64,000 bases of DNA from Gymnogyps californianus (GCF_018139145.2 NC_059476.1:14625001-14689000); one strand, 5' to 3'. Positions 25,476 through 39,114 are shown, counted from the first letter of the stretch. Made by a program: numbers and translations. The notes: generated by a model from the letters alone, not told the origin.

Positions 25476-26099
25476 CGGAGAGGGACAAAGGCTGAAGAGC
25501 TCCTGCCTGCAGATGAACACATTTGATAACTGTGGACAGTTATTTTCTCTGCTGAATATTTAGACAAGTAAAACAAAGTCCATGTTGAATTAATGCATTG
25601 CTTTCTGGAACAGCGAGACTTTTTCCAGAAGCAGGTCTGACAAAGGGGTGGTGGAGCGGAGGAGTGGAGGAGGGCGAGTGCAGACTGCTGACTGAGGGGA
25701 AAGTATTTTGAAAGAAAATTCTTCTGTGGTTTGGAAGATGTAGGGTTGGGGCTGTTGCATTTTGCTGAGAAATCGTTAATTGGCTAATTTCTAGCCCAGT
25801 TCCCCCTTATCCTCACCCCTACTGGCATATCAAACAAGGATGGGGTCACAGAAAGTTGGGGGCATGTACAAACACCAGCTGAGCAAAGGAAATTACTACC
25901 TTACTTGGTTGGCTCCTGAAGTGCTGCAGATAACTTCCACACTTATTTATGGAGACAAAAAAGAGCAAACTTATAAAATGTAGGTGAAGGAGAGGTATGT
26001 GAAACGGGGCGCTCAGAACTTGGAAGCAGAAATGTATGAGTGCTGGCAATTTGCCTGGGAGAGATGAGACTGATTATGCAGGGCTGGAAACGTGCATGG

Positions 26100-26860
26100 T
26101 ATTTTAGCTGCTTATAAAGGCAAGGTTCCTGTCGCAAATAGTTTACAGCCTAAACAAAGAGAAGGAGATCTGTGCATCAAAGGGACCTGGGCAAGTGGCA
26201 ATTTGGCATGCATCTTATCGTGACCAAAAGGTTTTTCACAGTGGAAAGTGATATTTGGTTTTTTTTAAACACTTTTAAAGAGGGACTAAAACTAAGCTTG
26301 TTTGGCAAGGTAGGAAGTCAGGGTAGGGAAGGCTTATTTTAGGAAGGATTTAAGAGTTTCAGGTTATTTGATACCACAGAGGAGGGAACCTGCTCAGGTT
26401 GATGAGGCATCATAAGAAAGGCATGGGGCTGAGTGGGAAAAGATGAAAGGATTTGGAGGAGTGGGAAATCCAGAGGGAGCAGAACATATGAGAGTGTGTA
26501 GTAGGATATTAAAGCAAGGCACAGCACACAAGCTTGAAAATTCAGGATGAGACAACTGAATTGGGTGTACACTTAGGAGCCTGGCTGAAGTACCGGAGTG
26601 CTGCTACGCCAAGAGCCTTCGGCAAGAGCAGTGTGCTGAAAGGCTGGGAAGGGAGCAAAGGAGGCAGGAGGTGGCTGTAGTGGCTGTGCAAAAGAGGTTG
26701 AAGGGCCAAATCAGGGCTCTAGCGGTGAGGAGCAGCAGTGATAGAGGATTTTGAAGATGTTGGGGAAAAGAAAAGTTACCTTGGTGATAGACTAGGAGGA
26801 ATCTGAAATAACTAGTGCCAAGGGAATCGGGAAGATTGAATAAGAAAGATTTGGAAAGTG
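26100..26860. repeat. Possible ancient degenerate interspersed repeat
   Basis: GGCAAGGTTCCTGTCGCAAA, then TAGTTTACAGCCTAAACAAA resembles the 'tccctgccccaaagagcttacagtctaa' part of an old amniote repeat, and the following purine-rich, G-rich sequence is compatible with the body of the same element. The similarity is weak and from memory. An alternative is a plain purine-biased intron segment. Confidence 0.25.
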
Positions 26861-29800
26861 CTACTGAAGCTCTACGTTACAACTCGAGCAGTAAAACCGT
26901 AGGTCTGCTTTCCTTGACCTGACAGTAAGTATAAATCCAGACAGCCAGAGGAGGGACCAAGTTGCCTTCTCAAGACACCTCATAACTTTAATGTGTAGTA
27001 TGTGCATGCACAAGCACACGTGTAAAATCTGAAATTCTGGTTTGACAGATGAGATTGGAGGAGCCTCACAGGCTGTCAAGTTCAATGTCTTGCTCTGACA
27101 GACAATTAGGTATAGTTTCTTCAGGAGTGGATGGAGCTTCATCCTAGCTGTTCTGAGGTTTTTCCTGTGGGAGAGGTGTCCTAACAGGTCACCTGATACA
27201 GAAAATGCCATGCCCAATGCCTAAAAATTCTTTGAGATTCCCCTTTTACTAGTAGACAGAAATACAGCAGGTGAAACAAAAGAAAATCTATTTGGGTATA
27301 TGCTGTTTAAAGGGGGTGTGGTGGAATGGACACATCTGCTGGCTCTTTAGTTACAAGCTGCAATCCTACACAAAAGGAAAAAACACAAAGCAGTGTTGTT
27401 ATGGTCTGCCATTATCCAAAAATAACTGTCATTGACATTAAGTTCTCCTAAAATTTAACAAGTTATATGTAGCATTCCTAAGTTTTCTGCAACCGGTATG
27501 TTGTATCATAGCCGTTGAACAGGTGGGGTGAAACAGAAGAAATATTTCAGTCTCCACTACCCTATGGCTGCAAAGGTGACCTTTTACTACTTGATGAGCA
27601 TTGTCAAGGTGCCTACAGGTCACCTTGCTCTTCTGTAAATCATATGATGGTTTAAAAGCTGTATTATAAATCCTATTTATGCAAAAAGTTGTGCTTTATT
27701 AAGCTGCATCTTAAAATGGGTGGCAGAAGACATGTGGGCACTCTTAAGCTATTCTAGCCTGGTTTTAGCTCAAGTTACATATGAGCTGCCTTGAGGCTGC
27801 TGGAAGCAGCCTCAGAAATAGGCCTCTCTCCTCAAAATTAAGTGAAGCTGCATTGAAACTGGCCTGGCTTAGTACAAAGAAGAGTTTTACACAGAGTTTG
27901 GTGCCACCACTAAAAGAACCAGTCTCACCTTCCCCAGCATCTTCCCTTCTTTATGTTTGTGCAGATCTGCAACGAACCAAACCAGACTTAAGGTCATACT
28001 AACTTTTCCTTGGCCAGATTGGCTTCAGGTCCATCTTGTGGCAGTGTCGCAAACTGTGCAAGGAGAGGTGGCAGGTGCGAGGCAGGATGAAGGAAGGAAA
28101 ATGGAACAGTCTCAGCTACTGCAGCACTAGGCATGCATTCAAAAACTGTTTTTAAAGCAGCTTTTTTGTTTTAAAGCTATTGCTATTTGTGTATGGGAAA
28201 GGTCTCAGCTTGGCAGAACACTGTTATGTTGCTGGAGGGACACAAAATGGTTGTGTTGTCGGTTTGGTGTTTTGTTTTTTTTTCTCTTCTAACAGCCATG
28301 GAAGGACACTGGGCATTAGATGTCTGTGGCTTGTGAAGGAGTGACCCATAAGTCTCAAATACCACTAGCTTCCTTGTACCAGGTCTGTTGAAAATAGCAT
28401 GGTTGTGTACATCTGTACAAACCACATACTATACATAGCTGTAATGCAGGGCATTGTACAGCTCAAATGCTTTGTCCTGTATATACGCATACCTCCCATC
28501 CAGACTGCAGCAGCCTGTGCTCTGCTTGCTGGGGGGAAATCTCAGTTGCTAGGAAAAGCCCTCTCTGTAGTATTGTGGGCTGTTAGAAGGACACAGGAAC
28601 CGTCCTCTGCTATCCACACTGTTTTTCCCAGTGATCCACCAGGATCTGTCTCTATATTTTTGCCCCAAGCCTCTACTGTCTGTCTTCAGGAGACTTTAGG
28701 TAGAACCAGAGTAAAAGAGAAGCCTGCCTTTCTTTGGGGAGGAGAAAAGGAGGAGAAAGATTGGTAGGGAAGTGAGGCTTTGGAATAACTAGTGGACTGA
28801 GCACTGGGCTGCCAGGGTGTCTGGGAGGGCTGGGCAGAGTACAGCTACAAGTGGGTGGTATGAGTTGCGTAGTCCAAACAGTGCAGAAATTCTTGTTGTG
28901 CATGTTTTAAATAGTGTCTGTGTCTGGGGAGGAGGGAGAATGACATATACTAATCCCTTCCTTCCAAGCTAAGTGGGTTGCAGTTGGATAATGCATGATG
29001 TGACAGACCTGTATCGTAGCTCTTTGCCAAACAGGCTTTGCTTCTTCATGCGTGCCTTGTTCAGATTTACTAGTGCAGCTGAATTTCCAATAGAGGTACC
29101 TCCTTCAGGTCAGCTGGGGAAGGTATCTTTGTCCTGCAAAGCAGAGGTAAAGAATTATAAGTGAAGTTGGCTAATTGAGCTACTAACAGATCTCTGGGTG
29201 TCACACGCTAAGAACAGAGGTGTCTTTATGCCATTTTCATCTTGAAGGGGAGTAGGACTCTCATCCCATTATTTCCGAAGTGCAGCCTTTTAGCTGATCT
29301 ATGTGCTTTGTAGCATGTAGTAAAGTTTATTCTGCCCACTTTACCTCAATGGTGAAGTTGATGTAACGGAAGCTGCAGCTGGGGAATACAAATTATACTT
29401 TTGTTTGCATTTTTTTGCTGGTAATCATTAAGTCAAAACTTAATGAATCAAAATTAAATGCTTTTGTATTCTCAGTAGATCTGGGCATACAACTTTGATA
29501 GTAGGTCTAGGATGGTTCACTGACTTGTATTTTATACCGTTGCCTGTCATAGTATCTGAATGAAACCAGCATGATATTTCAGATTTGTCAGCGTAACTCA
29601 AAGCAGTGTCTTTCTACTGGCTGATGCTCTGCTGATTCTCTCATGAAACAATTTATCTGTGTTAAGTCTTTCCAGTAACTTTATATATCAGTCATGAAGT
29701 GTCAAATATCTTCTCTTAAAGACTTTTGAATAGTAATCTGATATGTTGAATGCTACATCAGTCCTCTTAAGTGACACATCCACTGAAAGCTCCACTGCTC

Positions 29801-32800
29801 CCTTCAGCAAATCTTGATTTATACAAAACATCCACTGGCTAGAGATAGTCTTTGAGAAACAAAACAGAATTACACTTTGGTTGCAAGGGGGCCCATATCT
29901 CCAGAATACTGTTTAAGTTACAAACCTCATGTATGTTTGTGGTATCCCCTGCACCACTGAAAGAAACCAGACGTGTGTAATCTTGGAAATGGCTCTAACT
30001 TTTGCTGTGAAAGCACTTTGCAAGGGGAAATTGTAATGGTGGCTTCCTGTTTTTGATCTGTAGGCTTAAAAATAGAACTGCTAAACAAAAACATTGTAGG
30101 ACCTTCTTTTCTAAGAGGCTTGTTTACATCTGAAGTCCTGTGGCTTTCAACTCAAGACTACTGCTCTTTGAGAGGAAAGCCCTTCAGGTGACTCCTGAGT
30201 AAACAATGGAGGTGCTCATGGACAGAATAAGACAGTGGCTGTTCAGAAAAGCCTTACCTGTGCATCCCAGTGCCATGGTACGTGGGTGGGGCTCCATCCT
30301 CCTTAGCAACTCAGTGTTTCAGTTTCTAGAGTGGCCCAGTGTCTCTGGTCATTCAGAGCCACTGATGGGTGGTATCGAGTGTGGTGTGTGCAAGGCAGCA
30401 AGGTGAGAGCAGCAACAGGCAAAGCAGTAATCTCAGTACTGGGGGTAGAGTGCTGCTCAAGAGCAGAATCTCTCCTCAGTAAACCTAAGCAGGGGTGAAA
30501 AGCTCAGGAAAGAGGCTTCAGCTCTCCCAGCTGGGGATGTGGCTTGCCCATGCAGCTGGCAGCCGCTTTTTCAATGTGCCACCTCAACAGCATGGTCAGT
30601 CCTTCCTGGCCTGTTTCAGCCAGAATGAGAGGAGTTTGGGGAATATCTCTGCTCTTCTGCCTTATGTTGAAACTAATTGGAAGGGAAGTCCAGGAGTCGG
30701 TGGCTGGGAGGAAGGCAGGCAATGATGAACAGGTGGAGCAGTGATGTGTGCCCACAAGCTGTGTTTGCAGAAGTTGCTGGCTATTGTAGTAGCTTGCATG
30801 GCTCTGTTGTCCTTTTCCCTGGCACGCCATTTGTCTATATTTGGAATGGATAGAGTGGATTTGTGTGGGGGAGGAAGGGATCTAATGTTTGGAAGGTGAT
30901 TGCATCCTAGTTTGCAAAGGACCCTCACCCCAAACCTTTGATCAGACTCAAATGCTGTTGGGGTTGATGGGTGACCACTGTCTCAATTCCTAACACAGGA
31001 GAAGTCCTGCTGGAGCAGGAGTTTGGAAAGCTGTGTTGAAATCTAGGAGTGAGCACCTCACTCATGGCCTCCTGTCCTGCCCTCTGCAGAAAAAGGGAGG
31101 TCACATCCCTGAAGAGTGAGACCACTCTGCCCAGCAAGAGGACCTGAATAGCTGGCTTTAGCTGCAGCAGGGACTGCTGTTTATGTGGAGGAAAAATAAC
31201 AGAGAAACTTCTGTTGTAACTGTAGTGGCAAGGGTGAACTCTGATAGCCTGGGTTATAAAGTGGCATTAGTATGGGGGAAGAGACAAAGCAGGGCCTTCT
31301 TCCAACACCCAACAAACACGTGGCTTAGCTCTTTATTACTGTCCTAGAAACATCCCTGGAAGTGTGTGAAGCAATGTGTATCTGGACAGTGCAGCTCTGC
31401 GCTCCTGAACTTTCCCTTGGCCATCTCCTCTCAGGGACGAGATCTAGCTGCCCAGGGATCTTCTGCAGTTCAGTTTAGTGCTTGGGGCTTTGCATGCAGT
31501 GGAAACTGGGCACGTAACTCCTTCAGCAGCAGTCACTTGAAACAGAGGAAAAATGAGTCCGCCTTTACTGCACAGAGCAGAAACCCAGCTAGGAAAACTG
31601 TCCTGTGACTTTCAAGCCGAGTTTCATTAGCAGTGTTTCATTCGTCAGGCCCCATCTTGTAGTAGAGTATTTCTGTGCGGAAGGTGTTGTATCCTGATGG
31701 CGCTAATTACAAACTAGCTGGAATTCCTTACCAGTGATAAAACAGTTAAAGCAGCCCTCCTAGGGGAGAGCAGGAGAGAGTATTTTTCTCTTGAGGGCAA
31801 AGGTTTTGACAGGTTTTACCCCACCAGAATTAGAAGGATCCAAATGCGACCTGTTGAGGGAAGTTGACTTCAGAGATGTAGCTTTGCTGAATTTTCTGCC
31901 ATCAGATGCTCTGCCAATATTTTTTTTCCCCTTTCTGAGGTATTATTTCTTACTTCGTCTCAGTAAGGTTTTTTTTTTCCTTTAAAGTTTCCATGCTTCA
32001 CCCAGCAACAAAATGCAGTTGAGCCACAAAACCAAGCAGATGGTTGGGTCTGCTTCATTCTCTCCAAAAGAGTGTTTGCCTCAAGCTGCTGCAACCTTTT
32101 CACAACTCCTTTGTTCTGCAGTGATCGGGAGCTCTGGATTCACTTAATTTCCCGCCCGTTCCTGTGCACTGACAACCCTCTATTTGTTCCTGGCCGTGCC
32201 TTGTTGCGACTGCCAGTAGAAAGTGCTAGGAAGGCTGGTTGGGGTGTGCTTTATTGCTTGCCTTCCCTGCCTTTGATCTAGCTACAGAAACTCATGCTGT
32301 TACATGCACTGTAGCTTGGGTTCAGGAGAGGGGTTTGGTAACGCTTTCAGTGTCTGCTGCTGCACAGCAAGGCTGGTAGTTCACATTTTCAATGCCAGTT
32401 GTAATTTTTTAAGCTAACAGAGGAAGAGATTGACGTTGAGCGTGATGGAAATGCTGCAGTAAATGACTCGTGGTGGGTGGAGGAAGATGCTGAGAAAGTG
32501 TCTGTTCTGCTCTGCTCATTGGCTTGCTCTCAGCAAGTCTGCTCACCTCTGCCCAGCTGGGAAGCTGATAGATGCTGGAAATGAATAGGGATGCTAAGGT
32601 TTTGGCTCAAATGCCATACTTGAAATCTAGCCTGTGCTTTTGAATTATGTGTCTTAGTTCTGGCCCTCCTTTACCACTGCCCCCCATGTATTTCTCTGGA
32701 GTGAGGTCTAGCAAAAGCATGTTTGTAAAACACTTCACAACCCATGAATGCAAGATGCTATATGGTCTTCTGTCAAATGCAAACCCCTTATACTCTTTTG

Positions 32801-33375
32801 TCACTTTTTTAATACTGTTTCAAGCTCATTGCTGTAGACCTATGCTGTTCAAGAGGTGCAAGGAGAGCAGCGTGATGGGCCAGCCCCTCTGAGCTGGGGA
32901 GGATCAGTCCCTCTCGGGACGCAGGGCTTGGGTTTCAGTAACACAATGCTTTGTGCAGCCGTGTGCGTGTTCAAAAGAGCCAACTGGCTGGAGCTCCCGC
33001 GGTGACGCTTGGTTAATTTGGCAGCCGGGTTGATTCTGTCAAGTTACAGTATGGGAGTTAAGTCCAGCTTCAAATCCTCTCTCTTACCCGCTTGAGGAAC
33101 TTGGAGGGGGGTGGGAAGAAGGGGGGAAGCTCTCTGGGGACTTTGTGTCATTATTGGCATGGAAACACTTTGTGATTATCAGCAGCAGGGTAGTGGCAAG
33201 GGGCTGATTATCTATCATGTCGTCAGCATAAATAATCAGTGGGCCCCTGAGCAGGGCTCCGCCTTTTGTAATGGCTCCACGTAATCACTGCATAACAGTT
33301 TAAAAGCAAGCAGAACAGAAAAACAGCTGGACTAATTCTGACCCTAACTGATGTTGCCTTTTCTTCCTTCCCTAG

Positions 33376-33493
33376 AAGAGAAATATGTCACTATCCAGCC
33401 GTACGCCAGCCAGGGGAAGGATGAGATTGGGTTCGAAAAAGGGGTCACCGTGGAGGTCATCCAAAAGAACCTGGAAGGATGGTGGTACATAAG
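33376..33493 (+). CDS. SH3PXD2A: SH3PXD2A exon: first two thirds of SH3 domain 2
   Basis: The exon opens with AA, completing a Glu codon with the G carried from either upstream exon, and reads [20 protein letters not shown], then [18 protein letters not shown]. The YVTIQPY start (ALYDY-like strand a), the acidic RT loop and the GWWYI motif are the SH3 ligand-binding elements. It ends in AG, the first two bases of Arg. The acceptor is CCCTAG and the donor GTAAAG. In TKS5 the first two SH3 domains act as a tandem pair that binds p22phox-type proline motifs and can engage the PX domain intramolecularly. A large intron splits the domain here, just after the tryptophan pair. Confidence 0.95.
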
Positions 33494-34596
33494 GTAAAGA
33501 AGCCATGCAGCCAGATTGCTGCAGAACCTGTGACAATGAGCTTTTCTGATCATTCACTTAATGTTAGCATTTAAATAATTCTGTAGCTGGGCAAAGAAGC
33601 CCAAATTGTTCATAGTGCCTCTTGAATAAATGTAAAGAAAAGGCTAAGACGATACAATGGTGATTAAAGTAACACTACAGTGTCTGCAAAAGCTGTGGAC
33701 CATTCCAGTGGGGAAATTCCTGAACTTGTAGATTTTTTTTTTTCCTTCCTTCAAGTTAAAAGCCCATATCTGAGTTAAGATCTGTGAGACCTAACAAAGC
33801 TTTCTGTTGTGTGTAATTTTAATGTGTTTCCAGTATAAGAGTTATTCTGCAACACGTTTAAATCTATTTATAGCAATGCTGAAAGGCTGATTGTGATCTC
33901 TTGAGCTGTTTGGGGCAGGTAGTGCTATTTTCAGGGATATAAGAGATCAGTTTGCTGGCTATAGCCCTTTTCCAAACTTATTGATGGTTTCAACTAATTT
34001 GCCTGATTCCTGTTTGTCCACATTAGATATTCCTAATGTAGAGGGACTGGATTCCAAGGGCAGGCGAAGTTATCATTGTGTATCGAACTTTGTTATGTAT
34101 TTGAAACAGCAGTCATAGAGGAGAGTTGTGACTTAAGAATCCCCTTTTTAAAGGCTTATGGGAGGAATGTAGGTTAGATATGTCTAAGATAGTGATATAA
34201 GATGTCAGGATGAGTACTTAATGAGAGCTTTCTCCATCTAAGTTCACACAGCACTTAGATTTTAGTGCTTTTTCATGATTCTGCCCCTTGTTTTGTATCT
34301 ATATGTGAATCTGGCAGTGCTGTGACATCCTATTTCTCTTTAAACAAGGTGTGATACAACAGGTAGCTTAAAAACGGAGGTTTATCTCTCCAGTGGCACA
34401 AAACATCTCATCTAGTTATCTTTTTCCATTCAGCCTGTAATTATAGTGATTATTTCTTCCCCTTTCCCTCCCCAAGCCATAACTTGCTTTTGTTTGAATT
34501 CCGCTTGATGTATCAGCTATGAATGAGGACTATGAAAACGCTGACTGAAGGGATTTTGTTGTTTTTCTTGCTGTCTCTTACTTAGAAAACTGATTT

Positions 34597-34609
34597 CCCC
34601 CCCCCCCCC
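34597..34609. repeat. Poly(C) tract, 13 C
   Basis: Thirteen consecutive C follow TGATTT. This is a simple homopolymer in the same intron as the much longer C-run about 300 bp downstream. Confidence 0.85.
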
Positions 34610-34905
34610 ATGTAATGCTCCCATAGAGGGAATAGGCTAATAAAGATAGCAGTGGAGCCAGGAAGGCACTTTAGATAGGAGGAACTCAAAAATGCCTGGG
34701 TTTGGTCAGGTCACATTTTTTTTTTCTCATTTAATCATTCACAGAAGTGGAATCCAAAGTTGCAGATTGAGGAATCAAGAGCACACAGGTTTTCTGAGGG
34801 ATATCTTTTAGTTTATTTTGGTATTCTCCTTCTGAAATGCAGCCCTATTACTACTGTAGGTTCCCCTTTGCCATATTAACAGTTCTACAATAAGCAGAAT
34901 TTCTT

Positions 34906-34913
34906 TTTTTTTC

Positions 34914-34947
<34 letters not shown>
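34906..34947. repeat. Poly(C) tract, 33 C, after a T-rich run
   Basis: A T-run leads into 33 uninterrupted C at 34915-34947, followed by TTTTCC. It makes a long homopyrimidine stretch with potential for an i-motif on this strand and a G-quadruplex on the other. The exact length in an assembly is unreliable. Confidence 0.85.
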
Positions 34948-35762
34948 TTTTCCTCACACACTCCTTTGGGCCAACCCAAAACACACATTTTTCTGGATAG
35001 CAGAAGTACATTCTGGTGACGGTAACACTTGCTGCAGTGGCTTAAGTGGCTCCTTCATGGTGATCTACTGGAAGGACAGTGGATGCCCCATCTACCCCAT
35101 GGTAGCTGGAGAATGCAACATGCTGTTAGGTTTTTTGTAAGAGGCGTTTTGAGTTGAGCAACCCCTCTTCTTGTTGAAAGGTGGATTAGGTGCTCCCCAT
35201 ACGTGTGTGACGCGTGTGCTGGGTATAGCCATCATCCTCTCTGCTGCTCTGGAGCACTGTGCTGCAGTCTTGCTGGAGGATTAAACTGCTCTTAGAAACA
35301 GGTTGGTTTTTTTTTTTTTTTTCCATGGGCAACACTTTTGGAAATGTTGATGTGGTGATCCATCCCTGCAAGCTGGTCCTTTGCAGCCTGGGTAGCTGAT
35401 CTCCAACTTCTTGTGCTGTTTAGTAGACTTAAACCCCTCTGAATAATGTTAGGTACCACTCAGAAAAGGATTACTCTTCTGCAGCAATACACGTTTCTGA
35501 GTACTGAGTGCCTTAAAAGGAGCAACTCCGTCTCCTGCAGTGAGTGTGAGGGGAGAGGGAGCAGGAGGAGACTGCAGTGGAATCCTGCTGCCTTGTTGTC
35601 TGCTGGGCTGGGTAACAGAGACCAAACACACACATAAGTGTGTAGAAATAAAAACAAATCCAGCGGCTTGCAAATGAAATCCACCTTAAAGACATTAGCT
35701 TGTTCCACCTTAAATATGTAATTTCCCCAAATTCCTGGCCATGTGCTGATCCTCATTTCCTG

Positions 35763-35813
35763 TCCTTCTTTTTCTTTTTTTCTTTTTTCTTTTCTTTTTT
35801 TTTTTTCCCCCTA
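35763..35813. repeat. (TTTTC)n-like polypyrimidine tract ending in a CTAG
   Basis: About 50 bases of almost pure T and C end in TTTTCCCCCTAG. It has the form of a strong 3' splice site, but no suitable exon follows. It may be a simple pyrimidine repeat or a decoy acceptor. Confidence 0.7.
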
Positions 35814-38800
35814 GTTTGCTTCCCTCTGGAGTAATTCCAGTGCTCTGGAGCTGGAAAGCAGATGTGACTCTCAGTCAGACTCGCAGAGGCACTTCTGACT
35901 TTTTTTTAACATTCCTATGGTTTGAATCCATTTTTTCCTTCATGTAATATGAACAGGGAGGGTTTTGGAATCACTGAGGAACCAAATCACTGCACCTAAT
36001 TCTGCGACCTTCCCAATTCGATGTTGTAGAAGCTAGAGGCAATGTTGGTGTCTTCCTTTATTTTGCCCTGTGTGCATTATAACTTAAAAAAAAAAAACCC
36101 ATCATTGGGACTCTGGAGAAGTGAAAGGAAAGCTCTGACCTGGGATCCTTCTTATTGTTCTACTGAGTTCAGTGGATCTGTGTGCTTCCCGTTATCATCA
36201 TAGCTGGCATTAGCATCCATTATTTAGATCTTGCTTTGTATCAGTTACTGTCACCTGGAGGTAATCTCATGGTGCCCAAGTGGATTGCAGGCCAAGTAAG
36301 TAGCAATATGCTAAGTAAAGCTGTTGCTATTTGCCTGCCTCTTCATTTTGTGGTTCGTTCTGAGCCTCAGACCGTGTGAATGAAGTGCAATTGGGTGGTG
36401 GTAGAGGCACTGAAATAAGGAATCTAGGATGGGGTTTGAAATGTCTCCAGTAGGATATGAATATAAATGAAGGAAGAATACTTGTGATTCAACTCTTAGA
36501 CATGAAGATCGTTACTGGTTCAGGACTTCTCTGAAGCTGATTAGCAGTTGCCTTAGTTCTTTCAAGTATAAAATGGGGAGATCAAGTAGTCTTCCAAGGT
36601 GATGTTTGCAAAGGGCTTTGAGATTGCCAAGTTCAAGGACTAAGGTGAAAAATATAAGCCTATTTGACTTACGTAAGTAGCTTTTATTTGTGAAGTTGCA
36701 CAAATAAATTGGCAGTTGCTGGCAGCTACTGCTCAGCATTAACTTGAGGTTGAATTTACTAACTCACAGGAACAAATAACCAGCAACAGCCTCTCTACTG
36801 AAAGCATGTTGCCCAGAGTTATTAACCGTCCAGCTATTGCTGCTACTATTCATTGGGAGAAACTACGTGAGATCAGAGGTGTCTGAAGCAGCGGTGTTAT
36901 ATGGGCTGATCCAAATACATACAGCTGGCAGGAGAACTAACGAGCCAGTACAGAACCTGGCTGTGGCTGCCTTTGTGATCTTAAACATGTTAAGTCTCCC
37001 ACAAACTGAGGTGGATGTAAACTGTTTTTTCTTGCTGATTTTGCACAATCAAGTTCTGTTGAAAGTAACTTTTGGAACTGGATTGCTCTGTGCATTGGCC
37101 AATGTGGCTTTCTCACAGACGAAAACCTTTATATCTCCAGATCGTGTAAAGTTATAAATGTCCTTTAAAAAAACTTCCGTGATGCACAGGCAGCAGAAAG
37201 CATTGGTCAGTAGCTCTGCAAAAGGGCCATCTACTGCAAAAGGGGATGAAGCCAAAAGTCTTCAGGGCTGGAAAATGGCACTGAGAGATGCCTTGCCACA
37301 ACAGGGGACATGGCACATATTGAGGCCTTTTTTTCTTTTCCTTTTTTTGGCTTGGTTTGAGGCCTATCAGAAAAGCCTCAAAGGGGACAGGATTGAATAG
37401 ATCCAAATTGCATCTTGACATAGTATCCATGGCTGGGTGCTGTGTATCTGTTAGAAGTCAAATCAAGTCATTACCATCTTGCTACTTTTTGTTAGTCTCC
37501 ATGCGGCAAACAAAGCTCAGAGCTGTTGGGATGCTTTCCTTTGACACCAGAATCTTTGGAAAAACTTGTCGCTAAATTCTGAGCAGGGGAGATCTCATAT
37601 CTTTGCCTTCATGTGTGACAGAAGGCAGGTATGTAGGGAGAAGCACCATCTCTAGTATCCTGGCTGATCTAGATGGGAGGGGAGGAAAAGGCAAGATTTT
37701 GGACAGAAAGGTCCTTGTGGTCATTGCTAGAAGTACAGCAATTGTATCTGCTTTTGTACAGGAGGAGTAATGAAGAAGTCTAGGGAAGCAAACCTACACT
37801 GCATTTTCCTGTTCTCCCCATGTGCCAAGTCCCAGTGCCACTCTTGAGGGTCTGGATGTGGTGAATGAGCCCAGGGTGTGCCATGGTGCAGAAATCTCAC
37901 CACAAACTTCAGAATCCAGGTGTTGGCATGACAGAGTCGCTCATCTGCCAGGGAACGATTTGCTGATATTCCCCCCGGCCCCAGCTCCTTCCTCTGCTGT
38001 CTAATGAGTCTCCATTTTCATTAAAGAGCCTTAGAGTCCTACTGTTTTAACCTTTGTATTTCCTGCAGATTTCCTAAGCACCAGGATTTTAATGGTGCCT
38101 GCTTTCCTACTTATGGTTCAAGTGCCTGCTTTGGGTATCTTGAGAGATTAAAGAGAGAAAGGTTTCAGTGACTCACTCTGTAGCAAGTTAGGGTTTCATT
38201 AGGGAAAGCAGAGTTCATCCACGTGGTCCTCCCTGGAGTCTGATTGTAATCTGAAATCCCTGTTGAGGTGTTAGGAATGGCAGGAGTTAGAAAAACCATC
38301 TTCCCAAAAGCCCAGTTGTGGAAGAATTACTTCAGTTTGAAGTGTAGCATGAGCAACTCAGGCTGGTGCTCCGGGAACACATACTGGATTCAGGTGTCTG
38401 TTCAGATTTCCCAGTTTATTTCTTCAAATAGCCCCTAGGTTGTTCAGGAAAATGAGTCTCCATCAAAGCCATTTTTCCTTAGTCAAATTGTTTCTCAACC
38501 TTGCAGTGCTAGAGGAAGCTGCAGTAGTTTGAGTCGCATATTCTCCATCAGGTGGATCATACAGGACTGGGAGTTATGGGAGGAGGGGCAGTGTTTGTTA
38601 TAATTGCAAGGGGGCAGGCTTGCACAAGGGCCTTATAAACTGCAGACGTAGGGGCTCTGTACTGGGCTCTGTACACCCTTATTTTAGCCCTCTTCCATTC
38701 TGAGTTGCCACTAGGAAGTATTAAAACTATTAAAATATTTTACTCAGTAGTTAGTATTTTCCCATACAGCAAAAAAACAGAGTTTACCTAGTACTGTCTA

Positions 38801-39114
38801 AGCATGGCATAAAACAAACTGGTGATGCCCTTTGCCTTGTGAGTAACTATTTCTTATCCAGAGAGACTCCTTCCTTAGGACAAGAAGTGGCTTTTAACAG
38901 CAGTCCGCAGTTCACTGCTAGCTCAGCTGACTTTGAGATGTCTGATCAATAGGTAATAAATGAATAAAGACCACAAAAGCTTGTCTGAGAACCACAAATT
39001 TTGTTTTATGTTACCACCCATCACTTTTGCCTTAGCTATTATACCTGAAATGCGTGAGATGTTTCTCATCTCAAATGTTGTTTGATGTGATGATGTTTCC
39101 TTTTGCATCTACAG

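Larger units (their letters stand above)
22011..33375 (+). other. SH3PXD2A: SH3PXD2A intron (phase 1), about 11.4 kb
   Basis: The intron runs from donor GTGAAT to acceptor CCCTAG, with TTCTTCCTTC ahead of the acceptor. It holds a 24-bp repeat at 30-bp spacing (24930-24983), an 18-G run (25458-25475), a purine-rich stretch with a possible old repeat (about 26100-26860) and a short cluster of GATA-like motifs near 33170-33240. None of its open frames shows a recognisable domain. Confidence 0.85.
33494..39114 (+). other. SH3PXD2A: SH3PXD2A intron (phase 2), about 5.6 kb
   Basis: The intron runs from donor GTAAAG to acceptor CTACAG, in the middle of SH3 domain 2. It contains a 13-C run (34597-34609), a 33-C run (34915-34947) and a very long pyrimidine tract ending in CCCCCTAG (35763-35813) that looks like a decoy acceptor. 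No exon is seen. Confidence 0.85.

Noticed and set aside
36837..37157. 106-codon open frame with hydrophobic stretches inside an SH3PXD2A intron
   Set aside because: No homology is recognisable, there is no promoter or poly(A) context, and the length is within chance expectation for 64 kb.
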